A stretch of 64,000 bases of DNA from Oceanicella sp. SM1341 (GTDB lineage: Bacteria > Pseudomonadota > Alphaproteobacteria > Rhodobacterales > Rhodobacteraceae), in NCBI RefSeq assembly GCF_003448965.1, contig NZ_QRGC01000006.1, positions 124,001 to 188,000 on the forward strand, given 5' to 3'. The notes beneath the pieces were generated by a model that worked only from the letters and a program-made list of their open reading frames with translations, ran no database searches and was not told the DNA's origin. Position 1 is the first letter of the stretch, and the number at the start of each line of letters is the position of its first letter. Both the position numbers and the translations under genes were made by a program. Positions 37,198 to 45,336 of the stretch are shown here, piece by piece.

Positions 37198-38007
37198 ATG
37201 AGCCTGCTCAGTGGCAAGACCGCGATCATCACCGGGGCCGTGACCGGCGTCGGGCTGGCGGTGACGCGGAAGTTCGCGGCGGCCGGCGCACGCCTGGTGC
37301 TGACCGACACCAATGACGCCAAGCTGGCGGAGGAGGCGCGCGACCTGCGCGAGGATGGCGCCGAGATCGTCACCTTCTCCTGCGAGCTGAAGGAGAAGCT
37401 CTCGGTCAACAACCTCATCGCGCTGGCGCTGGGGAATTACGACGAGATCGACATCCTGGTGAACGCCTCGCGGGTGATGCGCTACGGCGACCCGCTGGAG
37501 AACGCCGACGAGGATCTCGACGCGATGATGGACACCAACCTCAAGGGCGCCCTGCGCCTGAGCCAGGCGGTGGCGCGGCGGATGATCGCCCAGGCCGAGG
37601 AGCGGACGGACACGCCCGCCGGCGGCAACGGTTCCATCGTCAACATCAGCTCCATCGCCGGGCAGCGCACCCTGCCGGACCTGCTGTCCTACTCGGTGAC
37701 CTGCGCGGCGCTCGACCAGATGACCCGCAACCTCGCCGTGGCGCTGGCGCCGAGCGGCATCCGGGTGAACGGCGTGGCGCTGGGCGGCGTGATGACCGCG
37801 AACCTGCGCGATTCGCTCAAGGCCCAGGAGGAGCTGCGCGCCAAGATGCTGGCCGTGACGCCGCTGGGCCGTGTGGGCGAGGCCAACGAGGCGGCCGACG
37901 CGGTGGCCTGGCTCGCCTCCTCGGCGGCGAGCTTCGTGACCGGGCAGATCCTCGCCGTCGACGGCGGGCGCACGGTGCTCGACCCGCTGAGCGTGCCCGC
38001 TCACTGA
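37198..38007 (+). CDS. Short-chain dehydrogenase/reductase with degenerate active site
   Basis: 269-residue classical-SDR fold. The cofactor motif TGAVTGVG at residues 12-19 is close to TGxxxGxG, and the SSIAG segment keeps the Ser near residue 152. The catalytic YxxxK, however, reads Y165-S-V-T-C169: Lys is replaced by Cys. NNAG is replaced by NASR. The C-terminal INPG-like P-G-x-V-x-T region is ALGGVMTANL. Two key catalytic positions are therefore missing, so this is either a pseudo-enzyme or one with altered chemistry. The divergent acyl-CoA synthetase suggests a lipid or fatty-acid context. The frame is intact and codon use normal, so it is not a pseudogene. Confidence 0.88.
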   Translation: MSLLSGKTAIITGAVTGVGLAVTRKFAAAGARLVLTDTNDAKLAEEARDLREDGAEIVTFSCELKEKLSVNNLIALALGNYDEIDILVNASRVMRYGDPLENADEDLDAMMDTNLKGALRLSQAVARRMIAQAEERTDTPAGGNGSIVNISSIAGQRTLPDLLSYSVTCAALDQMTRNLAVALAPSGIRVNGVALGGVMTANLRDSLKAQEELRAKMLAVTPLGRVGEANEAADAVAWLASSAASFVTGQILAVDGGRTVLDPLSVPAH

Positions 38008-38070
38008 CCCACTGGCGACCGGCCGGGGCAGGGCGCCGGGGCGCGCGCGCTCTGCCTGCGGCAGATCGCC

Positions 38071-38118
38071 TTTCCGGCCCTGCCGGAAAGCGGCATGCGG
38101 CACGCATGCCGGCGCGCC
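38071..38118. repeat. 48-bp double-hairpin repeat, right copy
   Basis: Exact reverse complement of 35308-35355, 64 nt beyond the SDR stop codon. Relative to transcription it has the same orientation as the left copy has to the acyl-CoA synthetase, that is, hairpin TTTCCGGC / GCCGGAAA comes first and GGCATGC / GCATGCC second. Confidence 0.9.
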
Positions 38119-38199
38119 GTCCCGCACCGCTCCGGCGCCGGCCGCGGGGTGTCACGCGCCGCATGGACAATGCCCCCGCGAAGGCCATAATGCCGGGCC

Positions 38200-39426
38200 A
38201 TGAAACCCGATACGGACGTGCTGATCGCCGGCGGCGGAATCGCCGGCTGCCTCATGGCCCTCGCGCTGGCGCGCGGCGGCCTCTCCAGCGTGCTGTGCGA
38301 CAGCCTGCCCGCGCAGGCCCGCGGCGCCGCCGGTTTCGACGGCCGCGCCTATGCCATCGCCGCCTCCTGCGCCCGGCTGCTCGACGGCCTCGGCCTGTGG
38401 GAGCGGCTGCAGACCTTCGCCGAGCCGATGCGCGACATCGTGGTCTCCGACGGGCGGATCGGCGCCGCGCCCTCGCCGTTCTTCCTGCATTTCGACCACC
38501 GCGAGGGCGATGCCGGCCCCTTCGCCTGGATGCTGGAGGACCGCATCCTGCGCCGTGCGGCACTGGAGGCGGTGGCCGAGGAGCCGCTCATCGACCACCG
38601 CGCGCCGGTGCGCGTGACCGACCATGAAACCGGCCCCGCCGGCGCCAGCCTCACGCTCGAGGACGGCACCCGCCTCACCGGCCGGCTGATCATCGCCTGC
38701 GACGGCCGGCAGAGCGCCATCGCCGCGCGCGCCGGCATCCGCCACATGCGCCGCGACTACGGCCAGACCGGCCTTGTCTGCGCCGTGGCGCATGACCGCC
38801 CGCACGAGGGCGTGGCGCACGAGTATTTCCTGCCCGCCGGCCCCTTCGCCATCCTGCCGCTGCCGCGCAACCGCGTCTCGCTGGTCTGGACCGAGACGCC
38901 AGCGAACGCGCGGCGGATCATCGGCCTGCCCGACGCTGACTTCCACGACGAGCTGCGCGCCCGTTTCGGCGATTTCCTCGGCGAGACGCGGCTGGAGGGC
39001 AAGCGCTACAGCTACCCGCTCACCCTGTCGCTGGCCGAGGAATACGTGCGCCCGCGCCTCGCGCTGCTGGGGGATGCCGCGCATGGCATCCATCCGCTGG
39101 CCGGGCAGGGGCTCAACCTCGCGCTGAAGGACGTGGGGGCGCTGGCGGAGGTGCTGGTCGACGCCACGCGCATCGGCGAGGACATCGGCAGCCCGCTCAC
39201 GCTCGAGCGCTACCAGTCCTGGCGGCGTTTCGACGCCACCGCCGTGGCGCTGGCCTGCGACGGTCTCAACCGGCTGTTTTCCAACGACAATCCGCTGCTG
39301 CGCCCGCTGCGCGACATCGGCCTCGGCCTCGTCGGCCGGCTGCCCGCGGCGCGGCGCTTCTTCATGCGCGAGGCGGCGGGCGGCATGGGCGACCTGCCGC
39401 GGCTGCTGCGCGGCCGGCCGCTCTGA
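38200..39426 (+). CDS. UbiH/UbiF-family FAD-dependent hydroxylase
   Basis: 408-residue flavoprotein monooxygenase of the ubiquinone-biosynthesis hydroxylase family. The FAD dinucleotide-binding motif DVLIAGGGIAGCLMALALAR starts at residue 6, LIIACDGRQSAIA is the DG motif, and ALLGDAAHGIHPLAGQGLNL is the second FAD motif ending in the family's H-P-x-A-G-Q-G-x-N-L-x-L. It would hydroxylate a ring position of the polyprenyl-benzenoid precursor at the membrane; which carbon cannot be told. It overlaps nothing upstream; the GNAT gene follows after 7 nt, probably co-transcribed. Confidence 0.9.
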   Translation: MKPDTDVLIAGGGIAGCLMALALARGGLSSVLCDSLPAQARGAAGFDGRAYAIAASCARLLDGLGLWERLQTFAEPMRDIVVSDGRIGAAPSPFFLHFDHREGDAGPFAWMLEDRILRRAALEAVAEEPLIDHRAPVRVTDHETGPAGASLTLEDGTRLTGRLIIACDGRQSAIAARAGIRHMRRDYGQTGLVCAVAHDRPHEGVAHEYFLPAGPFAILPLPRNRVSLVWTETPANARRIIGLPDADFHDELRARFGDFLGETRLEGKRYSYPLTLSLAEEYVRPRLALLGDAAHGIHPLAGQGLNLALKDVGALAEVLVDATRIGEDIGSPLTLERYQSWRRFDATAVALACDGLNRLFSNDNPLLRPLRDIGLGLVGRLPAARRFFMREAAGGMGDLPRLLRGRPL

Positions 39427-39433
39427 GCCGCCG

Positions 39434-39943
39434 GTGACCGGCGCGCTCACCCGGTTCGAGACCGAGCGCCTGCGCATCCGCCCCTATCGGGCGACGGACC
39501 TCCCCGCCCACCGCCGCCTGCGCGCCGACCCCGACATCGCCCGTTTCATGCAGTGGAGCGCCGATGCGGAGGCTTTCGAGCGCCATCTCCTCGCCCCCGC
39601 GCGCCCCGGCACCGGCCGGGGCTGGGTGAACCTCGCCGTGGCGGACCGCGGCTCCGACGCGCTGCTGGGCGACCACGCGCTGCGGCTCGACGGCGACCTC
39701 GCCACGCTGGGCCTCGCCCTCGCGCCCGGGGCGCGGGGCCGCGGCCTCGGGCGCGAGCTGATCATGGCCCGCCTCGCCCGTCTGCCGGCGCAGGTGGCCC
39801 GGGTGCGCGCCGAGATCGACACCGACAACCCGCGCAGCCGCGCCCTGTTCGAGGCCTGCGGCTTCACCCTCGAGGCCGAGGAGGAGGACGAGGCCGGGCC
39901 CTACCAGGTGTTTTCGCGCGCGCCGCTCAGCGGCGGGGCCTGA
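39434..39943 (+). CDS. GNAT-family N-acetyltransferase
   Basis: 169 residues, RimJ/RimL-like. It opens LTRFETERLRIRPYRATDLP as ribosomal-protein acetyltransferase-type GNATs do. The acetyl-CoA pyrophosphate loop is LAPGARGRGLGRELIMARLA, and DTDNPRSRALFEACGFTLEA matches the conserved N-x-x-S-x-x-x-x-E-x-x-G-F segment. GTG start at 39434, 7 nt after the ubiH-like gene. The acceptor substrate (protein N-terminus, amine or small molecule) is unknown. Confidence 0.88.
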   Translation: MTGALTRFETERLRIRPYRATDLPAHRRLRADPDIARFMQWSADAEAFERHLLAPARPGTGRGWVNLAVADRGSDALLGDHALRLDGDLATLGLALAPGARGRGLGRELIMARLARLPAQVARVRAEIDTDNPRSRALFEACGFTLEAEEEDEAGPYQVFSRAPLSGGA

Positions 39944-40060
39944 GGCCGGGATCTTCCGGCGGTCCTGAAAAGCTTCATGCGATCATCGGGGGCATGCAAC
40001 GGGTGATGTCCGTGCCACTCCCGCACCTTGCACTCCAGATCGCCGCGACTTCCCTGTTTT

Positions 40061-40270
40061 CGCAGGACGCAGGACGCAGGACGCAGGACGCAGGACGCAG
40101 GACGCAGGACGCAGGACGCAGGACGCAGGACGCAGGACGCAGGACGCAGGACGCAGGACGCAGGACGCAGGACGCAGGACGCAGGACGCAGGACGCAGGA
40201 CGCAGGGCGCAGGGCGCAGGGCGCAGGGCGCAGGGCGCAGGGCGCAGGGCGCAGGGCGCAGGGCGCAGGG
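40061..40270. repeat. 7-bp tandem array: 20 x CGCAGGA then 10 x CGCAGGG
   Basis: Thirty contiguous perfect heptamers, 210 bp. The first twenty (40061-40200) are all CGCAGGA and the last ten (40201-40270) are all CGCAGGG, so the array has two internally homogeneous blocks. It lies in a 561-bp gene-free stretch (39944-40504) between the GNAT gene and the Trm112-like gene; the rest of that stretch has no recognisable feature. Open frames through the array on both strands are artefacts of the repeat. Confidence 0.98.
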
Positions 40271-40504
40271 TCCAACGTGCAGGGCTGACAGATGATGTGG
40301 GTGTGCGGCTGGCCGCTGTGCCGGGGCCGCCGGACCGCGCAGCGGGCCGGCACGGCCCAACGCGGAGGCGGCTTCCGCGCGCAGCGCGGCTGTCCGCCGG
40401 AGGGGCGGGAGGCCTCCGTGCCCCCCCCCGCGCCCGGTCAGCAGCGTTCGAGGCGGCTGTCGAGCAGCGCGGGCGAGCAGCGCGGGCGAGCCGCTCCGCC
40501 TGCC

Positions 40505-40729
40505 TCAGTCCTCGAGCTGGCGGGCCTCGTCGAGCAGCATGATCGGGATGCCCTGGCGCACGGGGAAGGCATAGCCGGCGGCTTTCGAGATCAGCTCCTG
40601 CGCCTCCGCGTCCCAGGCGAGGGGGCCGCGGGTGACCGGGCAGACCAGCGCCTCGAGCATCCGGCGGTCGAAGCCGGGCGGCCGGGGGGCGTCGGTGTCG
40701 GTCCCGGGCGTGTCGGGCGTATCGGTCAT
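40505..40729 (-). CDS. Trm112-family small protein (UPF0434)
   Basis: 74 residues. [20 protein letters not shown], then [20 protein letters not shown], is the compact Trm112-like zinc-ribbon-type fold, here with a single Cys rather than a full Cys4 set. In eukaryotes and archaea Trm112 activates methyltransferases; bacterial members are less understood. ATG at 40729 overlaps the stop of the LON-domain gene by 4 nt, so it is the last gene of a three-gene operon. Confidence 0.88.
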   Translation of the reverse strand: MTDTPDTPGTDTDAPRPPGFDRRMLEALVCPVTRGPLAWDAEAQELISKAAGYAFPVRQGIPIMLLDEARQLED

Positions 40730-41361
40730 TGCAGGTTTCCGTCGGTGCCGCCGCGCAGGGCGAATTCCATGAGGGTGACAAGGGTCTCGCGCCGGGTCTC
40801 GAGGCTGGGGGCCTCCAGCAGCGCCTGTTTCTCCTCCGCCTCGAAGGGGCAGAGGATGGAGAGCGAGTTGATCAGCAGTTCCTCGTCGGCGGATTTCAGG
40901 GCGTCCCAGTCCGAGCTGAGCTGGGTGACCTCGAAATAGCGCGAGAGCACCTTGAGGAAGGCCTCGCGGTCGAAGCTCGCGTCGCTCTCCGGCGGGCCGA
41001 GGTCGCGCTCGAAGCTGCCCCAGTCCACCTGGAAGCGGCGGTAGGGGGTGAAGCCGTCATGCTCCGCCCCCACCCGGAAGCGGCAGAGCCCGCCGAGGGT
41101 GATGATGTAGCGCCCGTCATCGGTCTCGTTGAAGGAGGTGACGCGCCCCACGCAGCCGATCTGGTGCAGGCGCTTGCCGCCCTCCATCGGCTGGATCATC
41201 CCGATCAGTCGCTCGGGTGTCTTCAGCGCGTCCTCCAGCATGGCGAGGTAGCGCGGCTCGAAGATGTTGAGCGGCAGCCGCGCCCGGGGCAGCAGAAGCG
41301 CCCCGGGCAGCGGGAAGACCGGGATGGTGTCGGGCAGGTCGGCCAGCGTGAACCGCCGCAT
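40726..41361 (-). CDS. LON substrate-binding-domain protein
   Basis: 211-residue stand-alone LON N-terminal (substrate-binding) domain without ATPase or protease modules. It starts [20 protein letters not shown] followed by [14 protein letters not shown], the signature of this domain, and contains [20 protein letters not shown]. Members are thought to act in proteostasis but have no assigned reaction. It starts 9 nt after the thioredoxin-TPR gene on the same strand; this order is common in Rhodobacterales (from memory). Confidence 0.9.
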   Translation of the reverse strand: MRRFTLADLPDTIPVFPLPGALLLPRARLPLNIFEPRYLAMLEDALKTPERLIGMIQPMEGGKRLHQIGCVGRVTSFNETDDGRYIITLGGLCRFRVGAEHDGFTPYRRFQVDWGSFERDLGPPESDASFDREAFLKVLSRYFEVTQLSSDWDALKSADEELLINSLSILCPFEAEEKQALLEAPSLETRRETLVTLMEFALRGGTDGNLQ

Positions 41362-41370
41362 GCCACCCCC

Positions 41371-42276
41371 TCAGCTGAAGATGATGGAGGAAAGGCGGCG
41401 GCGGCCCTTCTGGGCCAGCGGGTCCTTCGGGCCGAGCAGGTCGAAGAGCTTGAAGAGCTGCTCCTTGGCGGCGCTCTCGTTCCACTCGCGGTCGCGGCGG
41501 AAGCTCTCGAGCAGCTGGTCCATCGCCTCCTCGAACTTGCGCTCGGCGATCAGCGCGGTGGCGAGGTCGAGCCGGGCCTGGTGGTCGGCGGGGTTCGCCT
41601 CCACCGCGGCGCGCAGGGCTGCGGTCTCGCCCGCATCGGCCGAGGCGCCGGCGAGGTCGATCTCGGCCCGGGCGGCGGCGACGGCGGGATCCCCCGCCTT
41701 GTCGGCCGGCACCATGGCGAGGATCTCGGCGGCACGCGCGAGGTCGCCCATCGCGACATGGGTGCGCGCGAAGCCGGCGATGGCGCGGATGTTCTCCGGC
41801 TCCTCGCCGAGGATGGCGGCGAAGGTCTGGGCGGCGTCGGTGACGGCGCCCTCGGCCAGCATCTCCTCCGCAGCGGCGATGGCTTCCTCGAGGCCGGCGG
41901 CCTCGGAGCCCATCGAGGCGATGCGGGCGACGAATTCCTTGATCTGCGCCGGGCCCTGGGCTCCCATGAACCCGTCCACCGGCCGGCCGTCGACGAAGGC
42001 GTAGACCGCGGGGATCGACTGGATGCGCATCTGCTGGGCCAGCATCTGGTTCTGGTCCACGTCGATCTTGACCATGCGGACCTTGCCACGCTGCGCCTTC
42101 ACCTCGGCTTCCAGCGCCGGGCCGAGGGTCTTGCAGGGGCCGCACCAGGGGGCCCAGAAATCGACGATCACCGGGGTCTCGCGCGAGCCCTCGACGACGT
42201 CCGCCATGAAGGTGGCCTCGGAGCCTTCGGAGATCAGATCCGCCGCGGCACCGCTGTCCTGTCCGAGTTCGAGCAT
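41371..42276 (-). CDS. Thioredoxin-TPR protein (CnoX/YbbN-like)
   Basis: 301 residues. An N-terminal thioredoxin domain carries the redox motif WCGPC at residues 44-48 (DFWAPWCGPCKTLGPALEAE) with the cis-Pro in IQSIPAVYAF. The remaining 180 residues are alpha-helical tetratricopeptide-like repeats rich in Ala and Glu. E. coli CnoX is a chaperedoxin linked to GroEL; unlike that protein, this one keeps both active-site Cys. GGAGGGA precedes the ATG at 42276. It heads the operon with the LON-domain and Trm112-like genes. Confidence 0.92.
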   Translation of the reverse strand: MLELGQDSGAAADLISEGSEATFMADVVEGSRETPVIVDFWAPWCGPCKTLGPALEAEVKAQRGKVRMVKIDVDQNQMLAQQMRIQSIPAVYAFVDGRPVDGFMGAQGPAQIKEFVARIASMGSEAAGLEEAIAAAEEMLAEGAVTDAAQTFAAILGEEPENIRAIAGFARTHVAMGDLARAAEILAMVPADKAGDPAVAAARAEIDLAGASADAGETAALRAAVEANPADHQARLDLATALIAERKFEEAMDQLLESFRRDREWNESAAKEQLFKLFDLLGPKDPLAQKGRRRLSSIIFS

Positions 42277-42322
42277 GTTCGTCCCTCCGGTTTCGGCCAG
42301 CAGTCCCGCCGGCTCCCCCTAT

Positions 42323-42859
42323 CTAGAGCCCCGCGGCCCGGGTGCCAAGGGCGGCCGCTTCCAGAGCGTCGAAATCCACCGTCTCGGGGGCATGGCCGGT
42401 GTCCGCGAGAAAGCGCAGCAGGTCGGCGGGGGAGAGCGCCACGCTCGCCTCGTTGTGCAGCGGGTGGCAGCAGATGAGATCGGCCGCGGTCACCGCGTTG
42501 TCGAGCACCACGCGCACCGCGCCGGCGGCGTCGTTCATCGCGGCGAGCGGGGTGACCGCGCCGGGGATGACGCCCAGGTGCTCCATCAGCCGCTCCGGGC
42601 TGGCGAAGCTCAGCCGTTTCGTGCCCAGCACCTTCTCGAGGTCGGAGATGCGGATGTCGCGGTTTTCCCGGCAGGTCACCAGCACCAGCGTGGTGCCCTT
42701 CTTGTCCTTCAGGAACATGTTCTTCACGTGCAGGCCCGGCAGCTCGCCGCGCAGTTCCTTGCTCTCGGCCACGGTGCGCAGCGGCGGGTGGGTGTGGTGG
42801 CTGTAGGCGATGCCGAGCGCGTCGAGCCGCGCGCGAAGCTGTTCCTCGGTTGCGGGCAT
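42323..42859 (-). CDS. Prolyl-tRNA deacylase-like editing protein (ProX/YbaK family)
   Basis: 178 residues of the YbaK/aminoacyl-tRNA deacylase fold, ProX (PrdX) type. HVKNMFLKDKKGTTLVLVTC with its conserved Lys and FASPERLMEHLGVIPGAVTP are diagnostic of the trans-editing family that hydrolyses Ala mischarged on tRNA-Pro. The C-terminal DLLRFLADTGHAP is also typical. The start at 42859 has CAGGAGG upstream; the longer frame to 42958 is unsupported. It is divergent from tRNA-Gly. Confidence 0.9.
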   Translation of the reverse strand: MPATEEQLRARLDALGIAYSHHTHPPLRTVAESKELRGELPGLHVKNMFLKDKKGTTLVLVTCRENRDIRISDLEKVLGTKRLSFASPERLMEHLGVIPGAVTPLAAMNDAAGAVRVVLDNAVTAADLICCHPLHNEASVALSPADLLRFLADTGHAPETVDFDALEAAALGTRAAGL

Positions 42860-42976
42860 GGCTGTCCTCCTGCGCTGCGGCCTGCTGAGACCGGCACGAT
42901 GGCCCGGGGGGAAGGGGGCTGCAAGAGGCGTGGGCGGGCCCGGGAAATTCTTTTCCATCCGGTCTGAAAAAGGCGC

Positions 42977-43004
42977 TTGCGTTCCCCCGGCGAATCTCCT
43001 AAAT
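42977..43004 (+). promoter_or_regulatory. Probable tRNA-Gly promoter
   Basis: TTGCGT (42977-42982) and CTAAAT (42999-43004) are separated by 16 bp and end 20 nt before the tRNA. A TTGCG-like -35 is common at stable-RNA promoters in Rhodobacterales as far as I know, which supports the call. Confidence 0.5.
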
Positions 43005-43024
43005 CCCCCTCACGCAAGACGGAA

Positions 43025-43099
43025 GCGGGCGTAGCTCAGGGGTAGAGCATAACCTTGCCAAGGTTAGGGTCGTGAGTTCGAATCTCATCGCCCGCTCCA
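43025..43099 (+). tRNA. tRNA-Gly (anticodon GCC)
   Basis: Complete cloverleaf: acceptor stem GCGGGCG (43025-43031) pairs with CGCCCGC (43089-43095), D-loop region AGCTCAGGGGTAGAGC, anticodon stem TAACC / GGTTA enclosing TTGCCAA with GCC at 43057-43059, and T-loop GTTCGAATC. Discriminator T at 43096 and CCA is encoded (43097-43099). Confidence 0.98.
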
Positions 43100-43127
43100 A
43101 TTTGCGAAGAAAATCAAAGGCTTTGCA

Positions 43128-43156
43128 CGGCGACCCCAGGGTCGCCGCCTTTGTTT
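43128..43156 (+). terminator. Terminator after tRNA-Gly
   Basis: Stem CGGCGACC / GGTCGCCG with loop CCAG followed by the T-rich tract CCTTTGTTT. It begins 28 nt after the tRNA, so it is well placed to end the tRNA transcript. The remaining 43157-43690 holds no convincing gene; a lower-GC patch at about 43470-43540 may contain the promoter of the following oxidoreductase operon. Confidence 0.75.
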
Positions 43157-43690
43157 CTGCGGCAGGCAACCACCGGACAACCACCGCTGCGCCCCGGGCG
43201 CGAGGCACGCGGCACCCCTGATCGCTTCGCATCGGGAAGGTCCGGGCCGGGCCGCCGCGAAACCGCCCGCGCCGCCTTCCCGCAGCCATCGGTTCAGACC
43301 ACACGACGGGCCTCTCCGCGCTTCGGTGGCGAGGCGCGGCCTCGGGGTGGCGCCGGGCTCCGTCCGCCTCTGCCCGCCCCGCTTGCGCGGGTGCGCCGCG
43401 CGTCTCCGCCGGCCAGCGCAACGGTTCGTCCGCACCCTCCGGAGGCCGACAGGGGCACTCCGCCTTCCCACTCGTTGAGATTATCGGGCCGGTATCTGAT
43501 CGGACCTGCATATCGGCATGTCGCCGCTGCGTGTCTGATGGCAGGCACAGGAGATGGCGATGCAGCGCCGGTCGGGGCCACGGCCCCCGGAGTGTCGGCA
43601 GCATTCCCGGCGGAACTCCCCGCCCTCCTGATCCGGCGGTCCGCGCCCGTCATCGCGAACCGCGCCGCGCAACACATGTCAGGATACGAG

Positions 43691-44314
43691 ATGGCTGAAG
43701 AGAACGACCATGAAGTCAGGATCCATGAAAGTCGGCGACGGTTTCTCATCGGGTCGGCACTTGCCGGCGCGGCCCCCCTGTTGCCCGGGGATGCCGGCGC
43801 GCAGGCTGACCGCTCCACGCCGGTACCGGAGGCTGCCGGCCCTGCCGGGATCGCCCTGCAGGTGAACGGGCGCACGCACAGGCTGGAGATGGACGCCCGG
43901 ACCACGCTGCTCGACGCGCTGCGCGAGCATATCGGGCTCACCGGGGCGAAGAAGGGGTGTGATCACGGCCAGTGCGGCGCCTGTACGGTGCTCGTGGACG
44001 GGCGCCGTGAGCTCTCCTGTCTCACGCTCGCCGTATCGGTCGGGGAGCGGGAGGTGACGACGATAGAGGGCCTCGCCGAACCGGGTGGCGATCTTCACCC
44101 GATGCAGCAGGCCTTCATCGATCGCGATGCCTTCCAGTGCGGCTACTGCACGCCCGGCCAGATCCTCTCCGCGATCGGCTGCGTGCGCGAGGGCCATGCC
44201 GCAACGCCGGAAGCCATCCGCGAATACATGAGCGGCAACATCTGCCGGTGCGCCGCCTATCCCAACATCGTGGCCGCGGTGATGCAGGCCCGCGATCAGG
44301 TCGAAGGGGGCTGA
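43691..44314 (+). CDS. Tat-exported 2Fe-2S subunit of an aldehyde/xanthine-type oxidoreductase (PaoA-like)
   Basis: 207 residues. Residues 14-38 form a Tat signal (SRRRFLIGSALAGAAPLLPG), so the holoenzyme is folded with cofactors in the cytoplasm and exported. After it come a plant-type ferredoxin 2Fe-2S site (C90-x4-C95-x2-C98 and C110 in KKGCDHGQCGACTV) and a second one (C150-G-Y-C153, then C185-R-C187), as in the small subunits of molybdenum hydroxylases. An earlier in-frame ATG at 43676 is possible. It pairs with the FAD and molybdopterin subunits immediately downstream. The closest functional model is E. coli PaoABC (YagTSR), a periplasmic aldehyde oxidoreductase that detoxifies aromatic aldehydes. 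Confidence 0.92.
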   Translation: MAEENDHEVRIHESRRRFLIGSALAGAAPLLPGDAGAQADRSTPVPEAAGPAGIALQVNGRTHRLEMDARTTLLDALREHIGLTGAKKGCDHGQCGACTVLVDGRRELSCLTLAVSVGEREVTTIEGLAEPGGDLHPMQQAFIDRDAFQCGYCTPGQILSAIGCVREGHAATPEAIREYMSGNICRCAAYPNIVAAVMQARDQVEGG

Positions 44315-44316
44315 CC

Positions 44317-45336
44317 ATGCGTCCATTCCACTATTCGCGCCCGTCCTCCCTGGCCGAGGCCCTCATCGACATGCGGGATGCCCTTGCCGCGGAACCGAAT
44401 TCCTCCGCCGCCTTCCTTGCCGGCGGCACGACCCAGCTCGATCTCATGAAGCTGGAGGTGAGCCGCCCCGACCGGCTGGTCGATCTGAACGCGCTGCGCG
44501 GGGAGGCAGGCCACATCCGATGGGACGGCACGAGCCTGCGGCTCGGCGCGTTCGCCCGGATGGCGGAAGCCGCCGACCATCCGGATGTGCGCGCCCGGGC
44601 GCCGATGATCGCGCAGAGCCTGTCGCTTGCCGCCAGCGCACAGCTGCGCAACATGGCGACCCTCGGCGGCAATGTGCTGCAGCGGACACGCTGCGCCTAC
44701 TTCCGCGACACGTCCTGGAGCGCGTGCAACAAGCGTGTGCCCGGCAGCGGCTGCGCGGCGCTCGACGGGGTGAACCGCGCGCACGCCGTGCTCGGCACCA
44801 GTGACCACTGCATCGCGACCTATCCGGGGGATTTCGCGCAGGCGCTGCTCGCCCTCGACGCCTCCGTCGTCATCGCCGGCCCGGGTGGCGGCCGCACCAT
44901 CCCCTTCGCGCGGCTGCATCGGGCGCCGGGCACGACACCGCATCTCGAGACCAGCCTGCGGCCCGGCGAGATCATCGCCGAGTTCATCGTTCCGGCCGGC
45001 GGCTGGTTCCGTCGCTCGCTCTATCTGAAGGTCCGTGACCGGCAGTCCTACGAATTCGCGGTCGCTTCCGCCGCCGTGGCCCTGGACCTCGAGGGCGACA
45101 CGGTGCGCGAGGCGCGGGTCGCACTCGGCGGTGTCGCCACCGTCCCCTGGCGCGCGCGGGAGGCCGAAGCCCTGCTGCGCGGCCGGAAGCTGACCGAAGA
45201 GGCCGCGCGCGCCGCCGCGCAGGCCGCCTTCACGGAAGCGGCGCCCCACGCCCACAACGCGTTCAAGGTCGAGCTCGGCCAGGAGACGCTGGTGCGCGCG
45301 CTGCTGCAACTCGCCACCATGGAGACGCCCCGATGA
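44317..45336 (+). CDS. FAD-binding subunit of the aldehyde/xanthine-type oxidoreductase (PaoB-like)
   Basis: 339-residue medium subunit carrying FAD. FLAGGTTQLDLMKLEV is the FAD pyrophosphate-binding loop and QLRNMATLGGNVLQRTRCAY the second FAD-binding block. The latter runs into CAYFRDTSWSACN, the extra Cys-rich insert that in PaoB-type subunits holds an additional 4Fe-4S cluster. CO_deh_flav_C region follows (SYEFAVASAAVALDL). It starts 2 nt after the small-subunit stop and overlaps the large subunit by 4 nt. No signal peptide, so it is presumably exported with the small subunit. Confidence 0.93.
   Translation: MRPFHYSRPSSLAEALIDMRDALAAEPNSSAAFLAGGTTQLDLMKLEVSRPDRLVDLNALRGEAGHIRWDGTSLRLGAFARMAEAADHPDVRARAPMIAQSLSLAASAQLRNMATLGGNVLQRTRCAYFRDTSWSACNKRVPGSGCAALDGVNRAHAVLGTSDHCIATYPGDFAQALLALDASVVIAGPGGGRTIPFARLHRAPGTTPHLETSLRPGEIIAEFIVPAGGWFRRSLYLKVRDRQSYEFAVASAAVALDLEGDTVREARVALGGVATVPWRAREAEALLRGRKLTEEAARAAAQAAFTEAAPHAHNAFKVELGQETLVRALLQLATMETPR

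Noticed and set aside
40028-40353. Open frames on both strands through the 7-bp array with repeated R-T-Q-D-A-G or L-R-P-A-S-C-V
   Set aside because: Any frame through a stop-free heptamer array stays open. There is no start signal or conserved flanking sequence.
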